This document shows, in pieces, positions 29,806 to 36,437 of a stretch of 36,437 bases of DNA. Numbering within the stretch: position 1 is the first letter of the stretch; each line of letters begins with the position of its first letter. The notes under the pieces are model-generated. The model was not told where the DNA came from and did not search any database. It saw only the letters and a list, made by a program, of their open reading frames with translations. This stretch comes from Pseudomonadota bacterium (GTDB lineage Bacteria; Pseudomonadota; Gammaproteobacteria; UBA5335): NCBI GenBank assembly GCA_021767745.1, contig JAASSS010000005.1, forward strand, positions 1 to 36,437. The letters are read 5' to 3'. Position numbers and translations under genes: made by a program.

Positions 29806-31185
29806 ATGCGCCACCCTGCGCACCCGCCCATGACGCGCTCACCACCACAGCCGCGTTCGGCCCTGCTGGTCGTCAACACCAGCAGTCGCAGCGGTAGCGA
29901 TGCCCTCGCCTCGGCGCAGCAGGCGCTGACCGCGGCGGGTCTGCAGGTGACGACGTGCACGCCCGCCGATCCGGCGGCCTGCGAGCAGGCGATCCGGGAG
30001 CACGCCGGGCGGGTGGCGCGTGTGATCCTCGGCGGTGGCGACGGCACCATCCGCGCCGCGCTCGACGCCATCCTCGCTGCCGACCTGCCGCTCGGTGTCC
30101 TGCCGCTCGGCACTGCCAACGATCTCGCCCGCACGCTCGGCCTGCCGCTCGACCTGACGGCCGCGGCACGCGTGGCCGCCGCCGATCACTGGCGCGCGAT
30201 CGACGTCGGCCGGGTCAACCAGGCGCACTTTCTGAACGTCGCCCACATCGGCCTCGGCGCCCGCGTGACCCGCCGCCTGTCGACCGGCATCAAGGGCCGC
30301 TGGGGCATCTTCAGCTATGCCATCGCCGCGCAGCGAGCACTGCGTCAGGCGCGGCGCTTCGAGGCGACGATCGAGCTCGATGGTCAGGTACACCATCAGC
30401 GCACGGTGCAGATCGGCATCGGCAACGGCCGCTTCTATGGCGGCGGCATGCAGATCTTCCGACGTGCCGCCATCGACGATGGCACCTTCGACCTCTACAG
30501 CGTGCGCACCGCCGGCGCCTGGCAGCTGATGCGGCTGGCACCGAGCATCTGGGCAGGGCGCTACGCCGGGCCGGCGCTGTTCCGCGGCCGCGCCCGATGC
30601 ATCCGCATCGTCACCGACCGACCGCGTTCGGTGACGGCCGATGGCGAGTTCGTGACCGATACGCCGGCACACTTCGAGATGCTTCCTGGCGCGCTGCGCG
30701 TGTATGTTCCGCCTACCGGCGGCCCAGGACTGTGGCCAGCCAGCGCACAGGAGAGCGAAGCGATGCAACGCAACCAGGCCGTGACCAATGATGCGCTGGT
30801 GGCGCTGGAGCGTGCCGCCGAGCGGCTCGGCCAGATCGCCGAGGTCGCCGATGACGACGCCCTGCGCCGCGAGGCCGGCGCTGCCGGCGAACGCGCCGAG
30901 CGGCTCGCCGGCACACTGGTCGACACCCTGCGCGGCGCCTACGGGCCGCCGCGGACCGCCGATCCCGAGCGGCTCTCGCTGGACGACGCCGTGCTGCGCC
31001 TGCGCGGGATGCTGCGCGGTGATCAGGCGCTGGCGGCCGCGGGCCTGGCGGCGCTGGACGAGGCGCTGGCGGCGCTGGAGCAGGCGCGGCGCTGCGATCA
31101 TCCGACCGCCGTCGCCGAGGGACTCACCGCCGCCGAGCAGGCGCTGCGCCCGCACCTGCACCGGCTGCAGGACTTCCGCCCGTGA
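29806..31185 (+). CDS. Diacylglycerol-kinase-like lipid kinase with helical C-terminal extension
   Basis: A 459-residue protein. The kinase domain (about 18-302) has the nucleotide loop GGGDGT (76-81), LGTANDLAR (101-109), IGNGRFYGGGMQ and the terminal ADGE segment of YegS/DgkB-type lipid kinases, which phosphorylate diacylglycerol or related lipids at the inner membrane. Typical members are about 300 residues. Here about 140 residues follow (from Met320), built of Ala/Leu/Arg-rich helices (LVALERAAERLG, LDEALAALEQARRC) that may form a four-helix bundle. Weak resemblance to DUF2383-type bundles is noted. The start may be ATG 29806 or 29830; neither has a Shine-Dalgarno. It overlaps hemH by GTGA. 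Confidence 0.88.
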   Translation: MRHPAHPPMTRSPPQPRSALLVVNTSSRSGSDALASAQQALTAAGLQVTTCTPADPAACEQAIREHAGRVARVILGGGDGTIRAALDAILAADLPLGVLPLGTANDLARTLGLPLDLTAAARVAAADHWRAIDVGRVNQAHFLNVAHIGLGARVTRRLSTGIKGRWGIFSYAIAAQRALRQARRFEATIELDGQVHHQRTVQIGIGNGRFYGGGMQIFRRAAIDDGTFDLYSVRTAGAWQLMRLAPSIWAGRYAGPALFRGRARCIRIVTDRPRSVTADGEFVTDTPAHFEMLPGALRVYVPPTGGPGLWPASAQESEAMQRNQAVTNDALVALERAAERLGQIAEVADDDALRREAGAAGERAERLAGTLVDTLRGAYGPPRTADPERLSLDDAVLRLRGMLRGDQALAAAGLAALDEALAALEQARRCDHPTAVAEGLTAAEQALRPHLHRLQDFRP

Positions 31186-32171
31186 GCCACGCCCCCGAGA
31201 CCGCCGTGCTGCTGGTCAACCTCGGCACGCCGGCCGCGCCCACCGCGGCCGCGTTGCGCCGTTACCTCGGCGAGTTCCTCTCGGACCGGCGGGTCATCGA
31301 GGCGCCACCGGTGATCTGGCAGCCCATCCTGCGCGGCGTGGTGCTGCGGACCCGGCCGCGGCGCTCGGCGGAGGCCTACGAGAAGATCTGGCTCGCCGAC
31401 GGTTCGCCGCTGCTGGTCTACTCCCGCCGGCTGCAGGCCGCGCTGCACACGCACCTCGGCGAGCGCTGCGATCGGCCGGTCGCGGTGGCACTGGGCATGC
31501 GCTACGGCGAACCGGCAATCGATCACGTGCTGGACCAGCTACTGGAACTCGGCTGCCGCCGGCTGCTGGTGCTGCCGCTCTACCCGCAGCAGTCCGCCAC
31601 CACCACGGCATCCACGTTCGACGCGATTGCCCGCCACTTCCGCACCCGCCGCCGGCTGCCGGCCCTGCGCTTCATCGACAGCTACCACGCCGAGCCGGGC
31701 TACATCGAGGCGCTGGCAGCCAGCGTGCGCAGCTATTGGCAGCGGCACGGCAGGCCGGACCGGCTGCTGCTTTCCTTCCACGGCATTCCGGAGGGCTACG
31801 TCGCCAAGGGCGATCCGTACGCGGGGCAATGCCGGGAAACCGCCCACCTGCTGGCCGCGGCCCTGGACCTGCCGGACACAGCCTGGCAGCTCACCTTCCA
31901 GTCGCGCTTCGGCCCCACGCGCTGGCTGGAGCCCTATACCGACGTGACGGTGCGCGCCCTGGGCGCCCAGGGCCTCGGCCGGGTGGACGTGCTCTGCCCG
32001 GGCTTTCCGGCCGACTGCCTGGAGACGCTGGAGGAGATCGCGATGCAGAACGCCGAATTCTTTCGCCAGGCCGGTGGCGGCGCGCTGCACTACATTCCGG
32101 CGCTGAACGATGACCCGGCGCACGTGGCGGCACTGGGCACGCTGCTGACGCGCGAACTGGCCGGCTGGTAA
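31182..32171 (+). CDS. hemH: Ferrochelatase
   Basis: A 329-residue enzyme that inserts Fe2+ into protoporphyrin IX, the final step of heme b synthesis. It shows LLVNLGTPAAP at the N-terminus, YEKIWLADGSPL, the metal-site His200 in SFHGIP, and Glu281 in CPGFPADCLETLEEI, the conserved acid at the active site. Length is typical for the bacterial enzyme. The GTG start lies within the lipid-kinase stop (GTGA), so the two are translationally coupled, an unusual pairing. arsH follows after 6 bases. Confidence 0.96.
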   Translation: MSHAPETAVLLVNLGTPAAPTAAALRRYLGEFLSDRRVIEAPPVIWQPILRGVVLRTRPRRSAEAYEKIWLADGSPLLVYSRRLQAALHTHLGERCDRPVAVALGMRYGEPAIDHVLDQLLELGCRRLLVLPLYPQQSATTTASTFDAIARHFRTRRRLPALRFIDSYHAEPGYIEALAASVRSYWQRHGRPDRLLLSFHGIPEGYVAKGDPYAGQCRETAHLLAAALDLPDTAWQLTFQSRFGPTRWLEPYTDVTVRALGAQGLGRVDVLCPGFPADCLETLEEIAMQNAEFFRQAGGGALHYIPALNDDPAHVAALGTLLTRELAGW

Positions 32172-32177
32172 CGGCCG

Positions 32178-32894
32178 ATGTCCGCCGCTGCCCTCGATCC
32201 CTCGCTGCCGAACCTGCAGGCCGGACAACTCACGCTCCGGCCCGCCGGCGAGGGCGAGGCGCCGCGCATCCTGCTGCTCTACGGCTCACTGCGCGAGCGT
32301 TCCTACAGTCGCCTGCTGATCGAGGAGGCTGCCCGCCTGCTCACCCGCCTCGGCGCGCAGCCGCGCATCTTCGATCCGCGCGGCCTGCCGCTACCGGACG
32401 AGCGGCAGGAAGCCCATCCCAAGGTGTTGGAACTGCGCGAGCTCTCGCTCTGGTCGGAGGGTCACGTCTGGTGCAGCCCGGAGCGGCACGGCACGCTGAC
32501 CGGCGTCTTCAAGAGCCAGATCGACTGGCTGCCGCTGGCGGCCGGCGGCATGCGGCCGACGCAGGGCCGCACGCTGGCGGTGATGCAGGTCTGCGGCGGC
32601 TCGCAGTCGTTCAACACCGTCAACGCCCTGCGCGTGCTCGGCCGCTGGATGCGCATGGTCACCATCCCGAACCAGTCCTCGGTGCCCAAGGCGTTCAACG
32701 AGTTCGACGAGGCCGGTCGCATGCGGCCCTCGCCCTACTATGACCGCGTCGTGGACGTGATGGAGGAGTTGGTGAAGTTCACTTTGCTGCTGCGCGGGCA
32801 GGGCGACTATCTGACGGCGCGTTATTCCGAGCGGCGGGAAGACGCGGCGGCGGTCGCCACCCGTGTCGGCCGCGACACCAGTGGGCGCGACTGA
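32178..32894 (+). CDS. arsH: ArsH NADPH:FMN oxidoreductase
   Basis: A 238-residue flavodoxin-fold enzyme. Members oxidise trivalent methyl- and aromatic arsenicals and reduce other acceptors with NADPH. The FMN phosphate loop is [11 protein letters not shown], and the segments [44 protein letters not shown] and [12 protein letters not shown] are diagnostic for ArsH as opposed to general FMN reductases. It is usually found with arsR, acr3/arsB or arsC, but none of these is visible here. It appears to share a transcript with hemH. A broader redox role (quinone or azo reduction, peroxide stress) is therefore possible. Confidence 0.93.
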   Translation: MSAAALDPSLPNLQAGQLTLRPAGEGEAPRILLLYGSLRERSYSRLLIEEAARLLTRLGAQPRIFDPRGLPLPDERQEAHPKVLELRELSLWSEGHVWCSPERHGTLTGVFKSQIDWLPLAAGGMRPTQGRTLAVMQVCGGSQSFNTVNALRVLGRWMRMVTIPNQSSVPKAFNEFDEAGRMRPSPYYDRVVDVMEELVKFTLLLRGQGDYLTARYSERREDAAAVATRVGRDTSGRD

Positions 32895-32898
32895 ACGG

Positions 32899-33528
32899 CT
32901 AGTGCAGGCGCCGGACCGGAGCGCGATCGGACTGGGCCTGGCGCAGCCGCTCGTGCAGCGGGCTGCTGCGCGGGAAGTGGGCCTGCAGGAAAGCCATCTG
33001 GTCGGCCAGCACCCGCCGTCCCTGCAGATAGATGAACTCGGCGTGGGTCGGCGTGAAGGGAATCGCCAGCAGTTGCATGCCGGCCTGCTCCGGCGTGCAG
33101 CCGGCCTTGTGGTTGTTGCAGCGCTTGCAGGCGGTGACCACGTTGGTCCACACATCGAGCCCGCCCTGGCTGATCGGGCGGACGTGATCGCGTGACAGAT
33201 CGCGCTCCAGGAAGCGTCCGCCGCAGTAGAGGCAGAGATTGCCGTCGCGGCGGAACAGCGTGCGGTTGCCGAGCGGTGGCGTGTAACGGGGCCGGGCGCG
33301 GAACAGGGCGAAGCCGTCACCGGCGGTGGCGAGGATGGAGTTGACCTCCACCACGCTGCGCCGCCCGCTGCCGGCATTGATGCCGCCACGCACGCGGTAG
33401 AGCACGCTGCCGAGCGTGTAGCCCACCTGGCCGAGGTGATGCAGCCGTACCGCCTGCTGGTAGTCGATCCACTCCAGCGGCATGCCGGACAGATCGGTCC
33501 GCAGCACCTGTTGGCTCAGCGCATACAT
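32899..33528 (-). CDS. HNH endonuclease family protein
   Basis: A 209-residue protein with a C-terminal HNH module: zinc-binding pair CLYCG, the catalytic region RDHVRPISQGG, the Asn of WTNVVTACKRCNNHK with the second Cys pair, and a conserved tail. The N-terminal half (MYALSQQVLRTDLSGMPLEWIDYQQAV) is the typical cap of the widespread stand-alone chromosomal HNH family of unknown role. I prefer ATG 33528. A GTG at 33552 would add 8 residues. It faces arsH, with only 4 bases between the stops. No methyltransferase or other restriction partner is near. Confidence 0.9.
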   Translation of the reverse strand: MYALSQQVLRTDLSGMPLEWIDYQQAVRLHHLGQVGYTLGSVLYRVRGGINAGSGRRSVVEVNSILATAGDGFALFRARPRYTPPLGNRTLFRRDGNLCLYCGGRFLERDLSRDHVRPISQGGLDVWTNVVTACKRCNNHKAGCTPEQAGMQLLAIPFTPTHAEFIYLQGRRVLADQMAFLQAHFPRSSPLHERLRQAQSDRAPVRRLH

Positions 33529-33578
33529 GGATCCCGTCCGTTCCGCCTGCACCGTTTCCCGCGCCGGAAGTGGCCATG

Positions 33579-33607
33579 TATATGTCAGAACTGCACGGTA
33601 TTTGCAA
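33579..33607 (-). promoter_or_regulatory. Predicted promoter of the HNH gene
   Basis: On the minus strand TTGCAA (33602-33607) and CATATA (33579-33584) are separated by exactly 17 bases, about 50 bases before the chosen start. Confidence 0.5.
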
Positions 33608-33688
33608 CGGCGCGCCGGCGCAGGCTAGCAACGCGCCGTGACAGCGGGGTGAAGGGCGCGCGCACTGGTTCGGCGCAGATGCGCTCTC

Positions 33689-33694
33689 TATAAT
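33689..33694 (+). promoter_or_regulatory. -10 box (TATAAT) of the pnt operon promoter
   Basis: CTCTATAATGCCG is a perfect -10. The -35 at 17 bp is TGGTTC, which is weak. The predicted start near 33701 would give a leader of about 118 bases before pntAA. Confidence 0.55.
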
Positions 33695-33714
33695 GCCGAG
33701 TCATTTTGAGCCCG

Positions 33715-33758
33715 CCGGCTGCATCCGCGCCCGCCCCTGCCGGGGCCCGGGCAGCCGG
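33715..33758 (+). other. Structured leader of the pntAA transcript
   Basis: CCGGCTGC (33715-33722) pairs perfectly with GCAGCCGG (33751-33758). Inside it GCCCC/GGGGC (33733-33737 / 33742-33746) forms a second hairpin with a 4-base loop. The structure begins about 14 bases after the predicted transcription start and ends 60 bases before the pntAA ATG. No known riboswitch is recognised. Confidence 0.4.
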
Positions 33759-33818
33759 TGAACGCGTCGGGTCGCCCACCGCCGAGCGCGCAGGCGCCTG
33801 CCGAAGGAGTATCCACAC

Positions 33819-34952
33819 ATGCCCGTAACCATTGCCGTGCCGCAAGAAACGGCAGACGGCGAGAAGCGCGTCGCCCTGGTGCCGACGGTCGCCGCCAAGC
33901 TCGCGGCCGCCGGCGCGAAGATCCAGATCCAGCACGACGCCGGCGCCAGCCTGCAACTCACCGACGCTGCCTACGAAGGCGCCGAGGTGGTTGCCGACGC
34001 CGCCAGCCTCTACGGCGGCGCCGATCTGATCCTGAAGGTGCGTCCGCCCGCGGTGGAGGAAGTGCGCCAATTCAAGGAGGGCTCGGTCTACCTCGGCTTC
34101 CTCGCCCCGCACGCGAGCGACGAGCAGATCCGGCTGCTGGCCGAGCGGCGCATCACCGCCTTCAGCGTCGAGCTGATCCCGCGCATCTCGCGGGCGCAGT
34201 CGATGGACGCGCTGTCCTCGCAGGCCTCCGCCGCCGGCTACCAGGCGGCATTGCTGGCCGCAGTGCGCCTGAATCGCTTCTTCCCGATGCTGACCACCGC
34301 CGCGGGCACCATTCGCCCGGCGACGGTGCTGGTCATCGGCGCCGGCGTCGCCGGCCTGCAGGCCATCGCCACCGCCAAGCGGCTCGGCGCCCAGGTGGAA
34401 GCCTACGATGTGCGCGCCGCCGCCAAGGAGCAGGTCGCCTCCCTCGGCGCGCGCTTCGTGGAGATGGACGTCAAGGCCGAAGGCAGCGGCGGCTACGCCC
34501 GCGAGCTCACCGACGAGGAGCGGGCCCGCCAGCAGGAGGTACTCGCCAAGCACGTGGCCAAGGCCGATGCCGTGATCACGACCGCTGCGGTGCCCGGCCG
34601 GCCGGCGCCGACAATCGTGACCGAGGCGATGGTCGAGCAGATGAAGCCGGGCGCGGTGATCATCGACCTGGCCGCCGAGACGGGTGGCAACTGCGCCCTG
34701 ACCCAGCCCGGCAAGACGATCGAACACGGCGGCGTGATCATCGAGGGGCCGCTGAACGTGCCGAGCCAGCTGGCCGAGCATGCCAGCGAGATGTACGCCA
34801 AGAACCTGCAGAACTTCCTGTCGCTGATCCTGAAGGACGGCGAGTTGTCGCTGGACTGGGAGGACGAGATCCTCGCCGGCAGCGTCGTTACCCACGACGG
34901 GGAAATCAAGCATCAGCCGACGCGCGAGCGGCTGGAAGGAGCCGCCGCATGA
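33819..34952 (+). CDS. pntAA: NAD(P) transhydrogenase subunit alpha part 1
   Basis: A 377-residue NAD(H)-binding domain I of the proton-translocating transhydrogenase, which uses the proton gradient to reduce NADP+ with NADH. The fold resembles alanine dehydrogenase: ETADGEKRVALVP at the N-terminus, the RQD-loop region equivalent SMDALSSQASAAGYQAAL, and the Rossmann motif VIGAGVAGLQAIATAKRLGA. It has no membrane helix, as expected for the three-gene version (as in Rhodospirillum) where part 2 is separate. AAGGAG lies 9 bases before the ATG. It overlaps pntAB by ATGA. Confidence 0.97.
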   Translation: MPVTIAVPQETADGEKRVALVPTVAAKLAAAGAKIQIQHDAGASLQLTDAAYEGAEVVADAASLYGGADLILKVRPPAVEEVRQFKEGSVYLGFLAPHASDEQIRLLAERRITAFSVELIPRISRAQSMDALSSQASAAGYQAALLAAVRLNRFFPMLTTAAGTIRPATVLVIGAGVAGLQAIATAKRLGAQVEAYDVRAAAKEQVASLGARFVEMDVKAEGSGGYARELTDEERARQQEVLAKHVAKADAVITTAAVPGRPAPTIVTEAMVEQMKPGAVIIDLAAETGGNCALTQPGKTIEHGGVIIEGPLNVPSQLAEHASEMYAKNLQNFLSLILKDGELSLDWEDEILAGSVVTHDGEIKHQPTRERLEGAAA

Positions 34953-35239
34953 TCGAAGGATTCGTCGCTCTCTACATCGTGATGCTCGCCGCCTTCACCG
35001 GCTACGAGATCATCGGCCGCGTGCCGTCCATCCTCCACACGCCGCTCATGTCCGGCTCGAACTTCATCCACGGCATCGTGCTGGTCGGCGCGATGGTCGC
35101 CCTGGGTGAGGCGCAGGGCTTTCTCGGCCAGCTGATCGGCTTCATCGGCGTGATCCTCGCCGCGGGCAACGCCGCGGGCGGCTACGTCGTGACCGAGCGC
35201 ATGCTCGAGATGTTCAAGAGCAGCAAGGAGGGCAAGTGA
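34949..35239 (+). CDS. pntAB: NAD(P) transhydrogenase subunit alpha part 2
   Basis: A 96-residue membrane component with three to four hydrophobic helices (FVALYIVMLAAFTGYEII, TPLMSGSNFIHGIVLVGAM, LIGFIGVILAAGNAAGGYVVTERML). It forms half of the proton channel together with the membrane domain of PntB. The segment TPLMSGSNFIHG is the family signature. It overlaps pntAA by ATGA and pntB by TGATG. Confidence 0.96.
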   Translation: MIEGFVALYIVMLAAFTGYEIIGRVPSILHTPLMSGSNFIHGIVLVGAMVALGEAQGFLGQLIGFIGVILAAGNAAGGYVVTERMLEMFKSSKEGK

Positions 35240-36437
35240 TGGGCACGACCTTGATCAATGTGTCGTACTTCGTCACGGCGGTGCTGTTCATCGTCGGACT
35301 CAAACGCATGTCCTCGCCGCGCACGGCGCGTGCCGGCATCGTCTGGGCCGGCGCCGGCATGGTGCTGGCGACGGTGGTGACGTTCATCCACCCGGACATG
35401 CACGCCGGCTTCAGCAACTACTTCCTGATGCTGCTGGGCATGGCGATCGGCGGCGGCGTGGCCTGGGTCAGCGGCAAGCGTGTCGCCATGACCGACATGC
35501 CGCAGATGATCGCCCTCTACAACGGCATGGGTGGCGGCGCGGCTGCGGCCATCGCCGCGGTGGAGCTGTCCGGCGGCATGGCGCTGACCGGCATGGTGGT
35601 CACGCTGGCGGTGCTCGGCGCCGTCATCGGCACCATCTCCTTCAGCGGCAGCCTGATCGCCTACGGCAAGCTGCAGGGCCTGATCAAGCGCACCATCCGC
35701 TTCCCCAACCAGCACCTGGTGAACCTGGGGCTGCTGGCCGTGGTGGCACTGCTCGGCCTCTACATCATCGCCGCCGGCAGCAATGACGCCGCCGGCCTGC
35801 TGGTGTTCCTGTTCTTCCTGGTGGCACTGGTCATCGGCGTGACGATGACGCTGCCGATCGGCGGCGCCGATATGCCGGTGGTGATCTCGCTGTACAACGC
35901 GCTCACCGGCCTTGCGGTGGCCTTCGAGGGCTTCGTGCTCGACAATCCGGCCATGATCATCGCCGGCACCGTCGTCGGCGCCGCCGGCGGACTGCTGACG
36001 CAGCTGATGGCCAGGGCCATGAACCGGCCGCTCACCAACGTGCTGTTCGGCAACTTCGGCGAGAGCGGGGCCGAGGGTCCGGCAGCGAGCGCCGGCGGCA
36101 CGATGAAGGCGATCGAGGCCAACGACGCCGCGGTGATGATGGCCTACGCCGAAAAGGTCGTGATTGTGCCGGGCTATGGCATGGCGGTGGCGCAGGCCCA
36201 GCACAAGGTATGGGAGCTGTGCCAGCTGCTGGCCGAACGCGGCGTCAAGATCAAGTTCGCGATCCATCCGGTCGCCGGGCGCATGCCCGGCCACATGAAC
36301 GTGCTGCTGGCCGAGGCCGGCGTGCCCTACGATCTCATCTACGATCTGGAGGAGATCAACCAGGAATTCGCCACCACCGATGTGGCCCTGGTGATCGGTG
36401 CCAACGACGTGGTCAATCCGATGGCGCGCACCAACCC
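35239..36437 (+). CDS. pntB: NAD(P) transhydrogenase subunit beta (cut by right edge)
   Basis: The frame starts with the ATG at 35239, inside the pntAB stop, and stays open for 399 codons to the end of the window. The membrane domain has about eight or nine helices with the polar-glycine signature MIALYNGMGGGAAA and the second PMPVVISLYNA-like repeat (DMPVVISLYNALTG). The NADP(H)-binding domain III follows with VPGYGMAVAQAQH, HPVAGRMPGHMNVLLAEA and IGANDVVNP. About 60-70 C-terminal residues should lie beyond the window, judged from the usual length of the family. Confidence 0.95.
   Translation, partial: MGTTLINVSYFVTAVLFIVGLKRMSSPRTARAGIVWAGAGMVLATVVTFIHPDMHAGFSNYFLMLLGMAIGGGVAWVSGKRVAMTDMPQMIALYNGMGGGAAAAIAAVELSGGMALTGMVVTLAVLGAVIGTISFSGSLIAYGKLQGLIKRTIRFPNQHLVNLGLLAVVALLGLYIIAAGSNDAAGLLVFLFFLVALVIGVTMTLPIGGADMPVVISLYNALTGLAVAFEGFVLDNPAMIIAGTVVGAAGGLLTQLMARAMNRPLTNVLFGNFGESGAEGPAASAGGTMKAIEANDAAVMMAYAEKVVIVPGYGMAVAQAQHKVWELCQLLAERGVKIKFAIHPVAGRMPGHMNVLLAEAGVPYDLIYDLEEINQEFATTDVALVIGANDVVNPMARTN

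Noticed and set aside
31020-31110. Repetitive GCGCTGGCGGC-like sequence in the lipid-kinase tail
   Set aside because: It is low-complexity coding sequence for Ala/Leu helices and not an exact tandem repeat.
32899-33528. HNH gene as part of a restriction system
   Set aside because: There is no methyltransferase or specificity gene nearby, and the protein belongs to a common stand-alone HNH family.

Overview
The window is a GC-rich, densely coded piece of chromosome from a gammaproteobacterium. The main argument is gene order: a class A penicillin-binding protein divergent from pilMNOPQ-aroK-aroB, followed by gltBD and hemE, is the arrangement known from pseudomonads and relatives. The three-gene transhydrogenase pntAA-pntAB-pntB and the type IV pilus alignment genes fit an aerobic, piliated Gram-negative. 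I cannot name the genus. No rRNA, tRNA, CRISPR array or insertion sequence was seen, and no gene-free stretch exceeds about 300 bases.

Left part (1-18104), core genome. The window opens inside citrate synthase (gltA, 3' end). A convergent pair follows on the minus strand: PBP1A (mrcA) and a small conserved protein coupled behind it. Divergent from mrcA, a long plus-strand run encodes the PilM-N-O-P inner-membrane platform and PilQ secretin, shikimate kinase and 3-dehydroquinate synthase, both subunits of NADPH-glutamate synthase, OMP decarboxylase and uroporphyrinogen decarboxylase. Many genes overlap by ATGA or GTGA. The damX-like gene usually found after aroB is absent, and pyrF sits between gltD and hemE.

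Middle part (18127-27973), accessory region and the most interesting stretch. It holds (i) an orphan VirD4/TraG-like ATPase without membrane helices and with an unrecognised C-terminal domain; (ii) a MerR-type regulator with a cobalamin-binding domain that carries the W-x9-E-H and E-x-H-x2-G signatures of CarH/LitR B12 photoreceptors; (iii) a divergent SnoaL-like/HAD pair; and (iv) a tightly overlapping minus-strand operon: FAD-dependent amine-oxidase-like protein, DUF1365 protein, cyclopropane-synthase-like methyltransferase, MelB/MFSD2-type transporter and DUF3833 lipoprotein. The promoter of this operon lies in four head-to-tail 11-bp repeats (TTGTACA-like), the operator geometry known for CarH. 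My reading is a light- and B12-controlled membrane-lipid modification module. The methyltransferase lacks the histidine typical of cyclopropane synthases, so the product may be a methyl-branched or furan fatty acid rather than a cyclopropane. That is inference.

Right part (28098-36437). A small outer-membrane beta-barrel protein is coupled to formyltetrahydrofolate deformylase (purU) on the minus strand. Divergently, a lipid kinase with an extra helical C-terminal domain overlaps ferrochelatase (hemH), followed by arsH. An HNH endonuclease gene faces arsH. The window ends in the proton-translocating transhydrogenase operon, with pntB cut by the right edge.
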